A stretch of 13,316 nt of DNA, from NCBI GenBank assembly GCA_046155505.1, contig JBJXFK010000145.1, forward strand, positions 1 to 13,316, in the 5' to 3' direction. Shown piece by piece: positions 6,850-13,316 of this stretch (positions within the stretch are counted from its first letter, which is position 1; each line of letters opens with the position of its first letter). The notes beneath the pieces are model-generated. The model ran no database searches and had not been told where the DNA came from. It worked only from the letters and a program-made list of their open reading frames with translations. Made by a program: the position numbers and the translations under genes. The DNA comes from JBJXFK01 sp046155505. Lineage in GTDB: Bacteria > Planctomycetota > Phycisphaerae > UBA1845 > Fen-1342.

Positions 6850-8184
6850 TCAGCGCCGACCGCCAAGCACGCTGCGCACGGCCGCCCGCCACCACGGCTC
6901 GCCGACCTGCACGCGAAACTCGCGCGAGATTTGCCGGATCGCGGCGGCGACGTTTGACTCGCGGCACGAGGGCATGTCGATGCCGCAACGCTGCGCGTGA
7001 AATTGTTCCTCGCCGCGCGTGTGCAGCCAGCCGCTGGCGCGGGCGAGGTCGGCGGCGGCGGTTCCGGGCAACGGGTAGTAGGGGCGCACGTCGACGATGG
7101 TGGGTCGCAATCTTCGCAAGAGCTGCACGGCTTCGCGGAGCGACGTTTCGCTTTCATAGGGCGTGCCGAGGTAGAGGATCGCGCGGGTTTCGAGGCCGTG
7201 GGCGTGCAGCACCTGGAACGCGCCCGCGATCTGCTCGCTGCTGAGCTCCATGTGCATGATGTCATTGCGAACGAAATTGCTGGCGCTGATCACTTCGACG
7301 CTGACACTGTCGCAACCGGCGGCGCGCATCGCCGCAATGCGACCGCGTTCGATCGCGTTCAGGCGAACGTGGCAGCGAAACGGCAGGCCCACTTGCTCGC
7401 GATAGAGCGCCAGCATCGGTTCGAGCCAGACGGCATCGAGCGCGAACGCATGATCGAGAAACCGCACGCGGCGAACGTCGCCATACTTTTCGCGGAGCAG
7501 CTTGATCTCGTCGACGACGTGTCGCGGGCTGCGGCGGCGCACCCATGCTCCGCCGCCCGCGTACAGACGCTCGGCGGCGGGGTTCAGGCAGTAGCCGCAC
7601 TTTTGCGGACAGCCGCGACCGACGGCGATTTCGATTTCGCCGGTGCGGCGGACGTGCTCGGCGTAGTTGAACAGATCGCGATTGGGAAGCGGCAGCGAGT
7701 CCAGATCTTCGACGAGCGGCGGCATCTGTGGGCGGGCGAGGCCCTTTTCATCGCGTAGCCAGACGCCGCGGACGACTTGTCCGACGGCGGGATCGCGAAC
7801 ACGTTCGAAGTAGGTGACGAGCGATGCGTCGGGTTCGCCGATGGCGGCGGCATGCACGCCGGGCAGGCTGAGGCAGCCGGCGGGATCGACGACAGCGAGT
7901 GCTCCGCCGACGACGATGGGGACGAATTCGTTGCGCTGGATGTGTTCGAACGTCCGCCGGGCGGCGTCCGTGCAGACCGGCGAGATGTCGGCGTACACGA
8001 GTTGCGGCAAACCGCGGCTCATGCCGGCCTTGATGGCGGCGACGTCGAAACTCGACAGTCCGACGAGCGTGAGTTCGTGGCCGCGCTGTTCGAGCAGGGT
8101 CAGCAGGGTACCAAGCTGCGGCTCGAAGCGCGGCACAGGGCGGCCGCGCGTGGCGGGGAGGATTTGCAGAATGAGCAATCGCAC
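6850..8184 (-). CDS. B12-binding-domain radical SAM protein
   Basis: A 444-residue protein starting at GTG 8184, with GGAG nine bases upstream. Residues 1-130 form a cobalamin-binding-type Rossmann domain: a hydrophobic first strand MRLLILQIL, then IVVGGALAVVD and the family's GE(P/G) turn in AAAIGEPDASLV. The classical DxHxxG cobalt ligand is absent, as is usual in this superfamily. A linker with LPLPNRDLF leads to the radical SAM core (about 180-370), with the cluster motif GCPQKCGYC (Cys192, Cys196, Cys199, spacing CX3CX2C) that binds [4Fe-4S] and cleaves S-adenosylmethionine. The fold is that of the BchE/HpnJ-like group, which does methylations, cyclisations and other radical chemistry, usually in the cytoplasm. 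The substrate cannot be told: no pathway gene is adjacent, and the neighbour upstream is a divergent DNA polymerase gene. Confidence 0.9.
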   Translation of the reverse strand: MRLLILQILPATRGRPVPRFEPQLGTLLTLLEQRGHELTLVGLSSFDVAAIKAGMSRGLPQLVYADISPVCTDAARRTFEHIQRNEFVPIVVGGALAVVDPAGCLSLPGVHAAAIGEPDASLVTYFERVRDPAVGQVVRGVWLRDEKGLARPQMPPLVEDLDSLPLPNRDLFNYAEHVRRTGEIEIAVGRGCPQKCGYCLNPAAERLYAGGGAWVRRRSPRHVVDEIKLLREKYGDVRRVRFLDHAFALDAVWLEPMLALYREQVGLPFRCHVRLNAIERGRIAAMRAAGCDSVSVEVISASNFVRNDIMHMELSSEQIAGAFQVLHAHGLETRAILYLGTPYESETSLREAVQLLRRLRPTIVDVRPYYPLPGTAAADLARASGWLHTRGEEQFHAQRCGIDMPSCRESNVAAAIRQISREFRVQVGEPWWRAAVRSVLGGRR

Positions 8185-8226
8185 CGAGGCGGACTCCGTT
8201 GGTGGCGAGTGGAGCGTAACGGGGAA

Positions 8227-8266
8227 GGGAACAAGGGAACAAGGGATCGAGGGATCAAGGGATCGA
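8227..8266 (+). repeat. 8-bp tandem repeat, five units
   Basis: Five consecutive octamers, GGGAACAA twice, then GGGATCGA, GGGATCAA and GGGATCGA, run without a gap in the region between two divergent genes. Looser purine-rich copies (GGGAACAAGGGG) continue to about 8300. The array begins 43 bases before the GTG start of the radical SAM gene, so it lies in that gene's probable promoter or leader. Its match in inverted orientation is at 8364-8387. Confidence 0.85.
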
Positions 8267-8363
8267 GGGGAAGAGAAGTTGAGGGAACAAGGGGAAAGGG
8301 GCTCGATGCCAAGCTCGAAATGGCGGAGATGGGTTCACAGGTTGATCGGGCGCGCTCTTTCCC

Positions 8364-8387
8364 TTGTTCCCGTGTTCCCTTGATCCC
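8364..8387 (-). repeat. Inverted copy of the 8-bp tandem repeat
   Basis: Three octamers, TTGTTCCC, GTGTTCCC and TTGATCCC, are the reverse complement of the units at 8227-8266. The two arrays face each other across about 100 bases and could pair into a large imperfect hairpin. This copy ends 13 bases before the -35 of the predicted polX promoter. Confidence 0.8.
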
Positions 8388-8400
8388 TTCTTCGCCCGGC

Positions 8401-8429
8401 TTGCCGCCTGCGGGGCGGAGTCGTATAAA
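8401..8429 (+). promoter_or_regulatory. Predicted sigma70-type promoter for polX
   Basis: TTGCCG (8401-8406, four of six consensus bases) and TATAAA (8424-8429, five of six) are separated by the ideal 17 bases. Transcription would begin about 7 bases after the -10, that is at or next to ATG 8437. This agrees with the lack of a Shine-Dalgarno sequence at a usable distance there. It is a prediction from consensus only. Confidence 0.55.
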
Positions 8430-8436
8430 CGCGGGC

Positions 8437-10179
8437 ATGACGAATGCCGATGTTGCGCGTGTGTTTACCGAGATCGCCGATCTGATGGAGATCCGCGGCG
8501 ATGATTCGTTTCGCGTGAATTCGTATCGCCGCGTGGCGCGGTCGGTTGAGGATCTCGCCGAGGAGGTCACGACGCTCGCGGCGCGCGGCGAGCTGACCAA
8601 GTTGCAAGGCATCGGCAAGGGGTCGGCGGATCGGATCAAGGAACTGCTCGACACGGGCACGATCGAGCTGCGTGAAGAACTGCTGCGGGAAGTGCCGGGC
8701 ACGTTGCTTGAAATTTTGCGTATCCCCGGACTTGGGCCGAAGAAGGCGGCGCTGCTGTGGCGTGAGCGGGGAGTTGACTCGCTCGCATCGCTGAAGGCGG
8801 CACTCGATGGTGGCAAACTTGCGGGTTTGAAGGGGTTTGCCGAGAAGAGCATCAACTCGATTCGCGAAGGGATTGAGTTTCTTGCGCGCGTTGCGGGTCG
8901 CACGCGGCTCGGGCCGGCGAGCGAGGTGGCGCAGCGCTATCGCGGACTCATCGCGGCGATGCCGGGCGTGCAACGCGTGGAATGCGCCGGCTCGCTGCGA
9001 CGCGGGGCCGAGTCGGTCGGCGATCTCGATTTGCTGTGCATTTGCGACGACGGGCCGCGGATTGTCGAAGCGTTTACCAAGCTCGACGGCGTGCGCAAGG
9101 TGCTGGCGAGCGGTGAGACCAAGGGATCGGTGCTGGTCGAACGCGGCGGCGGCAAGGAGATTCAGGTCGATCTGCGCGTGGTGCCGGCGGAGTCGTTCGG
9201 TGCGGCGCTGCAATACTTCACTGGCAGCAAGCAGCACAATGTGCGGCTGCGCGAGATGGCGGTGAAGCGCGGCTGGACGCTCAACGAATATTCGCTGAGC
9301 GACGAGGCCGCGGGCAAGACGATCGCTTCAACGACAGAAGAGGAGATCTATGCCGCGCTCGGTTTGCCTTGGATTCCGCCGGAATTGCGAGAGGATCGCG
9401 GCGAGTTTGAATTGCGACAGACGCCTGCGGATTTGCTACGAGTCGAGGACATTCGCGGCGATCTGCACATGCACACAACGGCTAGCGACGGCTCGCACAC
9501 GATCGAGCAGATGGTCAACGCGGCGAAGGCGCGCGGCTATGCGTACATCTGCATCACGGATCACTCGCAGAGCAGCGTGATCGCGAATGGGTTGAAGCCG
9601 GAGCGGCTGCGCGAGCACATCCGCGCGGTGCGAGACGTGGGCGCGCGATACAGCGATATCACGGTGTGGGTCGGCAGCGAGGTGGACATTCTCGGCGACG
9701 GACGGCTTGATTATCCCGATGATCTGCTGGCGGAGCTCGATTGGGTGGTGGCGTCGATCCACGCGGGGCAGGGCAAGGACATTGCGCATAACACTGAGCG
9801 AACGCTGGCGGCGATTCGCAATCCGTTTGTAAATGCGATCGGGCACCCGACCGGCCGGATCATCAATCGTCGCGATGCGATGCCGCTGGATATTGAAACG
9901 ATCGGCAAAGAGGCGGCTCGCACGGGCACGGCGCTCGAGATCAACGCGTCGTCGTATCGGCTGGATTTGAAGGATCAGCATGCGCGGCTGGCGCGCGATC
10001 TGGGGGCGAAGATCGTGATCAATTGCGATGCGCACGCGGTTGAGCAGTTTGATCAAATGCCGTTCGGCGTGGCGACGGCGCGGCGAGCGTGGTTGCGGAA
10101 GCAGGATGTGTTGAACACGCAAAGCGCGGCGGAGATTGCGGCGTTCGTGAAGAAGAAGCGGGACGCGATGGGGCAGTGA
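8437..10179 (+). CDS. polX: DNA polymerase/3'-5' exonuclease PolX (family X with PHP domain)
   Basis: A 580-residue protein, the usual length for bacterial PolX. Family X polymerases fill short gaps in base-excision repair; the PHP domain adds a metal-dependent 3'-5' exonuclease and AP-processing activity, in the cytoplasm. An N-terminal 8-kDa-like helical part is followed by helix-hairpin-helix motifs at about 56-68 (GIGKGSADRI) and 96-108 (GLGPKKA). The palm carries GSLRR (185-189), catalytic Asp196 and Asp198 in GDLDLL, and the third Asp245 in VDLRVV. The C-terminal PHP domain (about 340-570) keeps all expected metal ligands: His344 and His346 (HMH), Asp351, His376, Glu415, His442, His470, Asp531 and His533. 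Both activities should therefore be intact. ATG 8437 was chosen because the homologous N-terminus begins there; upstream in-frame sequence is antisense to the radical SAM gene and repeat DNA. It converges on the glycoside hydrolase gene. Confidence 0.97.
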   Translation: MTNADVARVFTEIADLMEIRGDDSFRVNSYRRVARSVEDLAEEVTTLAARGELTKLQGIGKGSADRIKELLDTGTIELREELLREVPGTLLEILRIPGLGPKKAALLWRERGVDSLASLKAALDGGKLAGLKGFAEKSINSIREGIEFLARVAGRTRLGPASEVAQRYRGLIAAMPGVQRVECAGSLRRGAESVGDLDLLCICDDGPRIVEAFTKLDGVRKVLASGETKGSVLVERGGGKEIQVDLRVVPAESFGAALQYFTGSKQHNVRLREMAVKRGWTLNEYSLSDEAAGKTIASTTEEEIYAALGLPWIPPELREDRGEFELRQTPADLLRVEDIRGDLHMHTTASDGSHTIEQMVNAAKARGYAYICITDHSQSSVIANGLKPERLREHIRAVRDVGARYSDITVWVGSEVDILGDGRLDYPDDLLAELDWVVASIHAGQGKDIAHNTERTLAAIRNPFVNAIGHPTGRIINRRDAMPLDIETIGKEAARTGTALEINASSYRLDLKDQHARLARDLGAKIVINCDAHAVEQFDQMPFGVATARRAWLRKQDVLNTQSAAEIAAFVKKKRDAMGQ

Positions 10180-10223
10180 TGCGGGGTGCGGCGCGGGAGC
10201 AGGCGCGTCGTTCTGTGCGGCGA

Positions 10224-10250
10224 GAAATGGTGGGCGATGCCCACCCTACG
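10224..10250. repeat. Copy of the dispersed palindromic repeat, overlapping a stop codon
   Basis: These 27 bases are identical to 3338-3364 and contain the palindrome GTGGGCGATGCCCAC. The copy sits between the convergent polX (stop 10179) and glycoside hydrolase genes. The CTA at 10246-10248 inside it is the TAG stop of the hydrolase on the minus strand. It could also form a hairpin in either transcript. Confidence 0.9.
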
Positions 10251-12120
10251 AATCAGTCGGCGTGGTTTTGACGATCTCGCTGCGCGGCGAGATGCCGTTC
10301 TCGTTGAACGCCTCGATCGCGAAGTAGTGCGGCTGGTCGCGCTCCATCGCCCGGAACCAGAAATCGTTCGCGCCCAGCGCCATCACGCTCGTGTACAGCT
10401 TGTCCGGCGACGCGCCCGCGTAGATCACGTAGCCCGTCGCGGCGTCGTTGTGCTTCCACTTGAGCCATGCGTTGCGTGGCTCCGACTTGCCGCGAAACGC
10501 ACTGAAATACTCGACCGGCGGCGGCGGCGAGCCGTGACCGTTGCCGAAGACGCGAAGGCCGCTGAGTGCGAACTTGCCGGACGGCACTTCCAAATTCGCC
10601 AGGCGAATGAAGCGCGTCTCGACCGGCGTGGCGAGTTCGATGTAATCGTGCGGCACGTCGGTTTGATTGTCGCTCTTGTCGACCAACACGCGCCACGTCC
10701 TCGCATCGTCCGAGCAAAGCAGCCGATAGCGATGCCGCAAGCCGGGAATGTGTCCAATGAATGTCGCGTCCTGATCTGCGTGGTTGATCTGAATCGCCCG
10801 CACGGTGCACACCGCACCGAGATCGCTCTCGAACCATTCGCCGGCGTTTGATGTCGCGGCGCACCAATACGTTTTGATGTCCTCGTCCACGGCGAAATTC
10901 GGCGCGTAGCGCCCGAGCGTGGACGACGCCCGCACCGGCTTGTTGTAGTTCAGAATCATCCAACCGGTGAACGTCGAGCCGAGTTTGTGTGTGGCGCTGC
11001 GCGCGATGCGATGCGGAAAATCGCCGTAGGCCGTGTCGCAGTGCAGCAGGCCGTCGCCGTCGATCATTGCCGGCCAGAGCGCGATGCGGCGTTCGAAGTT
11101 GTTCTTTACGCCGATCGCGACCGTGCCGGTGTGCCACCAGTGGCCGTTGAAATCCTGAAACGTCGCACCGTGCCCAGCGCCGCGCGCGAACCCGCCCGGC
11201 TTGTACGCGAACGGATTGTGCGATTGATACTCGAACGGGCCAAGCGGCTTGTCGCTCACATACACGCCGTCGGCATAGCCGCTGAATTCAGTGCCGGGGG
11301 CCGCATATTGCAGGTAGTAGCGCCCCGCGTGTTTGTTCATCCACACGCCTTCGAGGAACGGCTTGAACCAGGTGTTGTCGTTGTGTTCGCCGAACCGCTC
11401 CCAGCCGTGCTCGGCTTCGTTGAGCGTCATCAGCACGGTCGGCTCGCCGATCGGGTTGAGCGTTTTGCGATCGACCTCGATGCCCCAGACCGGCTTCGTA
11501 TTGCTTGCGCCGTAATACAGATAGAGCCGGCCGTCGTCGTCAACGAAGAACGATGGATCCCACGCGGCGAGCGAGAATGCGGGCGTTGCTTCGGTCCATG
11601 TGTCGAGCTTTGGCGTGCGACTCGCGTAGATCGGAAACGTCGGTGTGACGGTCGAGCCGATGACGTGCAGCGCGCCGTCCATCGCCCACGCTGCTGGCGC
11701 GCAGAGATCGTCGTGGTTGTTGACGCCCGGCTTGATGAACTTGCGCGGCACAAACGTCCAGCGGATCAGATCGCTGCTCCACCAGTATCCCCATTGGTTC
11801 GTGGAGAACAGGTAGTAGTCGCCCGCGAACGGCACGATCACCGGGTCGGCGGTCGCGCGGTGGCGGGCTTGCTCGATTGCGCCGGTGACGGGGCTGAATG
11901 AGTAGTTCAGGTTCATGGGGTTGCAGTAGGTGGTGGGCGTGTGGCTCGGCGACCATGCGTCGAGGACGCTGCCGCGATGAGACGACGCACAACCGGCAAT
12001 CGACAGCGCGATCACCGTGACGCAAACGATCGGGCAGCATCGGCCTCCGACCGGTGCGAGTAATTGGCGCACCGGCCGGAGGCCGATGCTCCCCGCGCGG
12101 CGCGATGTCGCACAAGTCAT
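10246..12120 (-). CDS. Family 43 glycoside hydrolase lipoprotein with F5/8C and Fn3-like domains
   Basis: A 624-residue lipoprotein: hydrophobic PIVCVTVIALSIAGC with lipobox IAGC and Cys44. GH43 enzymes are five-bladed beta-propellers that cleave arabinosyl, xylosyl or galactosyl links in plant or algal polysaccharides. The catalytic triad fits the family: Asp92 in TADPVIV (base), Asp188 in AWDPSFFVDDDGRLYLYYG (pKa modulator), Glu257 in FLEGVWM (acid). His317 in GAGHGATF matches the propeller metal site. After the catalytic domain (about 65-375) come an F5/8 type C (CBM32-like) domain at about 390-535 with WFESDLGAV, and a fibronectin III-like domain at about 545-620. ATG 12120 is the first in-frame ATG and has no Shine-Dalgarno. 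The reading frame stays open far upstream, but that part is antisense to the dehydrogenase. The N-region before the signal core is unusually long because a palindromic repeat lies inside it. Specificity cannot be told. Confidence 0.92.
   Translation of the reverse strand: MTCATSRRAGSIGLRPVRQLLAPVGGRCCPIVCVTVIALSIAGCASSHRGSVLDAWSPSHTPTTYCNPMNLNYSFSPVTGAIEQARHRATADPVIVPFAGDYYLFSTNQWGYWWSSDLIRWTFVPRKFIKPGVNNHDDLCAPAAWAMDGALHVIGSTVTPTFPIYASRTPKLDTWTEATPAFSLAAWDPSFFVDDDGRLYLYYGASNTKPVWGIEVDRKTLNPIGEPTVLMTLNEAEHGWERFGEHNDNTWFKPFLEGVWMNKHAGRYYLQYAAPGTEFSGYADGVYVSDKPLGPFEYQSHNPFAYKPGGFARGAGHGATFQDFNGHWWHTGTVAIGVKNNFERRIALWPAMIDGDGLLHCDTAYGDFPHRIARSATHKLGSTFTGWMILNYNKPVRASSTLGRYAPNFAVDEDIKTYWCAATSNAGEWFESDLGAVCTVRAIQINHADQDATFIGHIPGLRHRYRLLCSDDARTWRVLVDKSDNQTDVPHDYIELATPVETRFIRLANLEVPSGKFALSGLRVFGNGHGSPPPPVEYFSAFRGKSEPRNAWLKWKHNDAATGYVIYAGASPDKLYTSVMALGANDFWFRAMERDQPHYFAIEAFNENGISPRSEIVKTTPTDS
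12036..12090. repeat. Long inverted repeat inside the start of the hydrolase gene
   Basis: Arms of 23 bases (12036-12058 and 12068-12090) are reverse complements with one mismatch and flank a 9-base loop. The left arm starts AGCATCGGCCTCCGACCGG. It lies wholly within the hydrolase reading frame, as codons about 11-28, between the start codon and the signal-peptide core. Its mRNA would form a very stable hairpin just after the start codon. No T-run follows, and it resembles a dispersed intergenic repeat rather than a terminator. Confidence 0.9.
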
Positions 12121-12148
12121 TTCAACTGCGGAACGGTTTGAAGAAAGG

Positions 12149-12163
12149 CCGGTCGGCGACCGG
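12149..12163. repeat. Short palindrome in the divergent promoter region
   Basis: CCGGTCG and CGACCGG are perfect arms around a single G. The unit shares the ACCGG/CCGGT words of the larger inverted repeat at 12036-12090 and probably belongs to the same kind of dispersed repeat. It lies in the 114 bases between the divergent hydrolase and dehydrogenase starts, where it could affect either promoter. Within that gap TACACT at 12199-12204 is a possible -10 for the dehydrogenase, without a clear -35. Confidence 0.65.
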
Positions 12164-12234
12164 TCCCCCAGCGCACCCGCTCGCGCGACCCGATCCGCTA
12201 CACTGCTCGTTTCAACCTGTAACCGGAGCATTCG

Positions 12235-13316
12235 ATGCTGCCCTCTTCCTGCCAATGTGCCGTCATGTCGGCCTTCAACGCGCCGCTGACCGTCGAGTCT
12301 TACCCCATGCCCGCCGACCTGAAGCCGGGTGAGATCATCATCAAGGTCGAACTGGCCGGGATGTGCGGTACGGACGTGCACCTGCACAAGGGACAACTGA
12401 AGATACCGCTGCCGGTGGTGCTCGGCCACGAGACGACCGGCATCATCGCCGCGATGGGATCGAGCAATACCAAAGACTGGCTCGACCGACCGCTGAAAAT
12501 CGGCGACCGCGTCAGCTTCACCGTCGGTCGCACCTGCAAGCAATGCCGTTATTGCCGCGTCTATCGCCTGCCGTCGCGCTGCATGAATCGCACGGCGTAT
12601 GGCGTCAGCCTGACTTCCGCAGCGCCGCCGCACTTGCTCGGCGGCTATGGACAGTATCAGTTCCTCTACGCCGACACGGCCGTGTTCAAGCTGCCCGACG
12701 ATTTGCCGAGCGAAGCGGTCGTCGGCGCGGGCTGTGCGCTCGTCACTGCGATTCACGGCTTTGAGAAGATGCAGATGCAATGGGCCGAAAGCGTGCTGAT
12801 TCAGGGCAGCGGCCCGGTGGGGCTTGCGGCACTCGCGATCGCGAAGGAAGCGGGTGGCAGGCCGATCATCGTCATCGGCGGCCCGCGTGATCGGCTCGAA
12901 CGCTGCAAGCGATTCGGGGCCGACATCACCATCGACATCGACGAAGTGCCCGATCCGGCCAAGCGGCGGCAGATGGTGCTCGACGCGACCGGCGGCCTCG
13001 GCGCTGACATCGTGGTCGAGTGCGTGGGTATGCCGCAAGCTGTTTCCGAGGGGTGGGATCTCGCACGCGACGGCGGCACGTACCTCGTGCTCGGCCACTA
13101 TGGCGACGCGGGGGCGACGATGCTTAACCCGCACGTGATCACGCGCAAAGAACTGACGGTGCTGGGCACGTGGGGCAGCGAGCCGCAGCATTGGGTGACG
13201 TCGCTGGAGTTTCTGCGCACGCGGCGGGATCGCTATCCGTTTCATGAGTTGATCACGCACCGATTCGCGATCGGTCAGGCGAACGAGGCGTTGCAGGCGG
13301 TGGCGAATTGGCAGAC
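12235..13316 (+). CDS. Zinc-dependent medium-chain alcohol/polyol dehydrogenase, 3' end cut by window edge
   Basis: The frame is open for 360 codons to the right edge; family members are about 340-380 residues, so little is missing. ATG 12235 follows GGAG at seven bases. The N-terminal GroES-like domain has catalytic-zinc residues Cys44 (GMCGTDVH) and His65-Glu66 (GHETTG). It also has the structural-zinc lobe with Cys101, Cys104, Cys107 and Cys116. The Rossmann domain shows GSGPVG in VLIQGSGPVGLAALAIAKEAG (about 190-210) for NAD(P) binding. The reaction is reversible oxidation of an alcohol or polyol to an aldehyde or ketone in the cytoplasm. The sequence is of the threonine/sorbitol-dehydrogenase-like group, but the substrate is not predictable. 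Its divergent arrangement with a GH43 hydrolase suggests sugar or polyol metabolism, which is inference. Confidence 0.93.
   Translation, partial: MLPSSCQCAVMSAFNAPLTVESYPMPADLKPGEIIIKVELAGMCGTDVHLHKGQLKIPLPVVLGHETTGIIAAMGSSNTKDWLDRPLKIGDRVSFTVGRTCKQCRYCRVYRLPSRCMNRTAYGVSLTSAAPPHLLGGYGQYQFLYADTAVFKLPDDLPSEAVVGAGCALVTAIHGFEKMQMQWAESVLIQGSGPVGLAALAIAKEAGGRPIIVIGGPRDRLERCKRFGADITIDIDEVPDPAKRRQMVLDATGGLGADIVVECVGMPQAVSEGWDLARDGGTYLVLGHYGDAGATMLNPHVITRKELTVLGTWGSEPQHWVTSLEFLRTRRDRYPFHELITHRFAIGQANEALQAVANWQ

Noticed and set aside
8227..8266. CRISPR-like array.
   Set aside because: Units are only 8 bp and contiguous with no spacers; it is a simple tandem repeat.
7777..8436. Upstream in-frame extension of polX by about 220 codons.
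   Set aside because: It is antisense to the radical SAM gene and then crosses repeat DNA; the 580-residue protein from ATG 8437 already has the full family length.
12121..13260. A reading frame continuous with the hydrolase gene extends upstream to 13260, which would give a protein of about 1004 residues.
   Set aside because: That part is exactly antisense to the well-supported zinc dehydrogenase and has shadow-type composition rich in Arg and His; the lipoprotein signal lies just after ATG 12120.

Overview
The window looks like chromosomal DNA from a high-GC Planctomycetota-type bacterium. The evidence is indirect: strong G/C preference at third codon positions, many secreted proteins and lipoproteins of no known family, short palindromic intergenic repeats built on a GGGCATCGCCC-type core, and a lipoprotein carrying a stretch that resembles the DGTSNT signature of planctomycete DUF1559 proteins. 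No rRNA, tRNA, CRISPR array, transposase, integrase or phage gene was seen. The assignment is inference; no marker gene is present.

Left part (1-5860), envelope and secreted proteins. A periplasmic-binding-protein-like lipoprotein runs off the left edge on the minus strand (1-1078). Then come a secreted Gly/Leu-rich protein (1234-2049) with a strong intrinsic terminator, a probable outer-membrane beta-barrel protein (2205-3272), a cluster of palindromic repeats, a small secreted Tyr/Arg/Cys-rich protein on the minus strand (3408-3731), and two convergent lipoproteins of unknown function (4048-4770 plus, 4898-5860 minus) separated by a terminator hairpin. Every complete gene in this half has an export signal, so the products probably act in the periplasm or outer membrane. 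No operon was seen; most genes have their own ribosome binding site and are separated by 125-320 bases.

Middle (5861-6849). About 990 bases lack a convincing gene, have looser base composition than the flanking genes, and hold several hairpins and a perfect 16-bp palindrome.

Right part (6850-13316), enzymes. A B12-binding radical SAM enzyme (minus) and a PolX-type DNA polymerase with a complete PHP domain (plus, 8437-10179) are divergent across a 252-base gap. That gap carries 8-bp tandem repeats, an inverted copy of them, and a good promoter that would give a leaderless polX mRNA. A lipoprotein family 43 glycoside hydrolase with F5/8 type C and fibronectin III-like domains (10246-12120, minus) is divergent from a zinc-dependent medium-chain dehydrogenase (12235 to the right edge), which may form a small sugar-use locus.

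The most notable structural observation is that dispersed palindromic repeats intrude on the hydrolase gene at both ends. One copy supplies its stop codon. Another lies in frame between its start codon and its signal-peptide core. No clearly new multi-gene system is evident.
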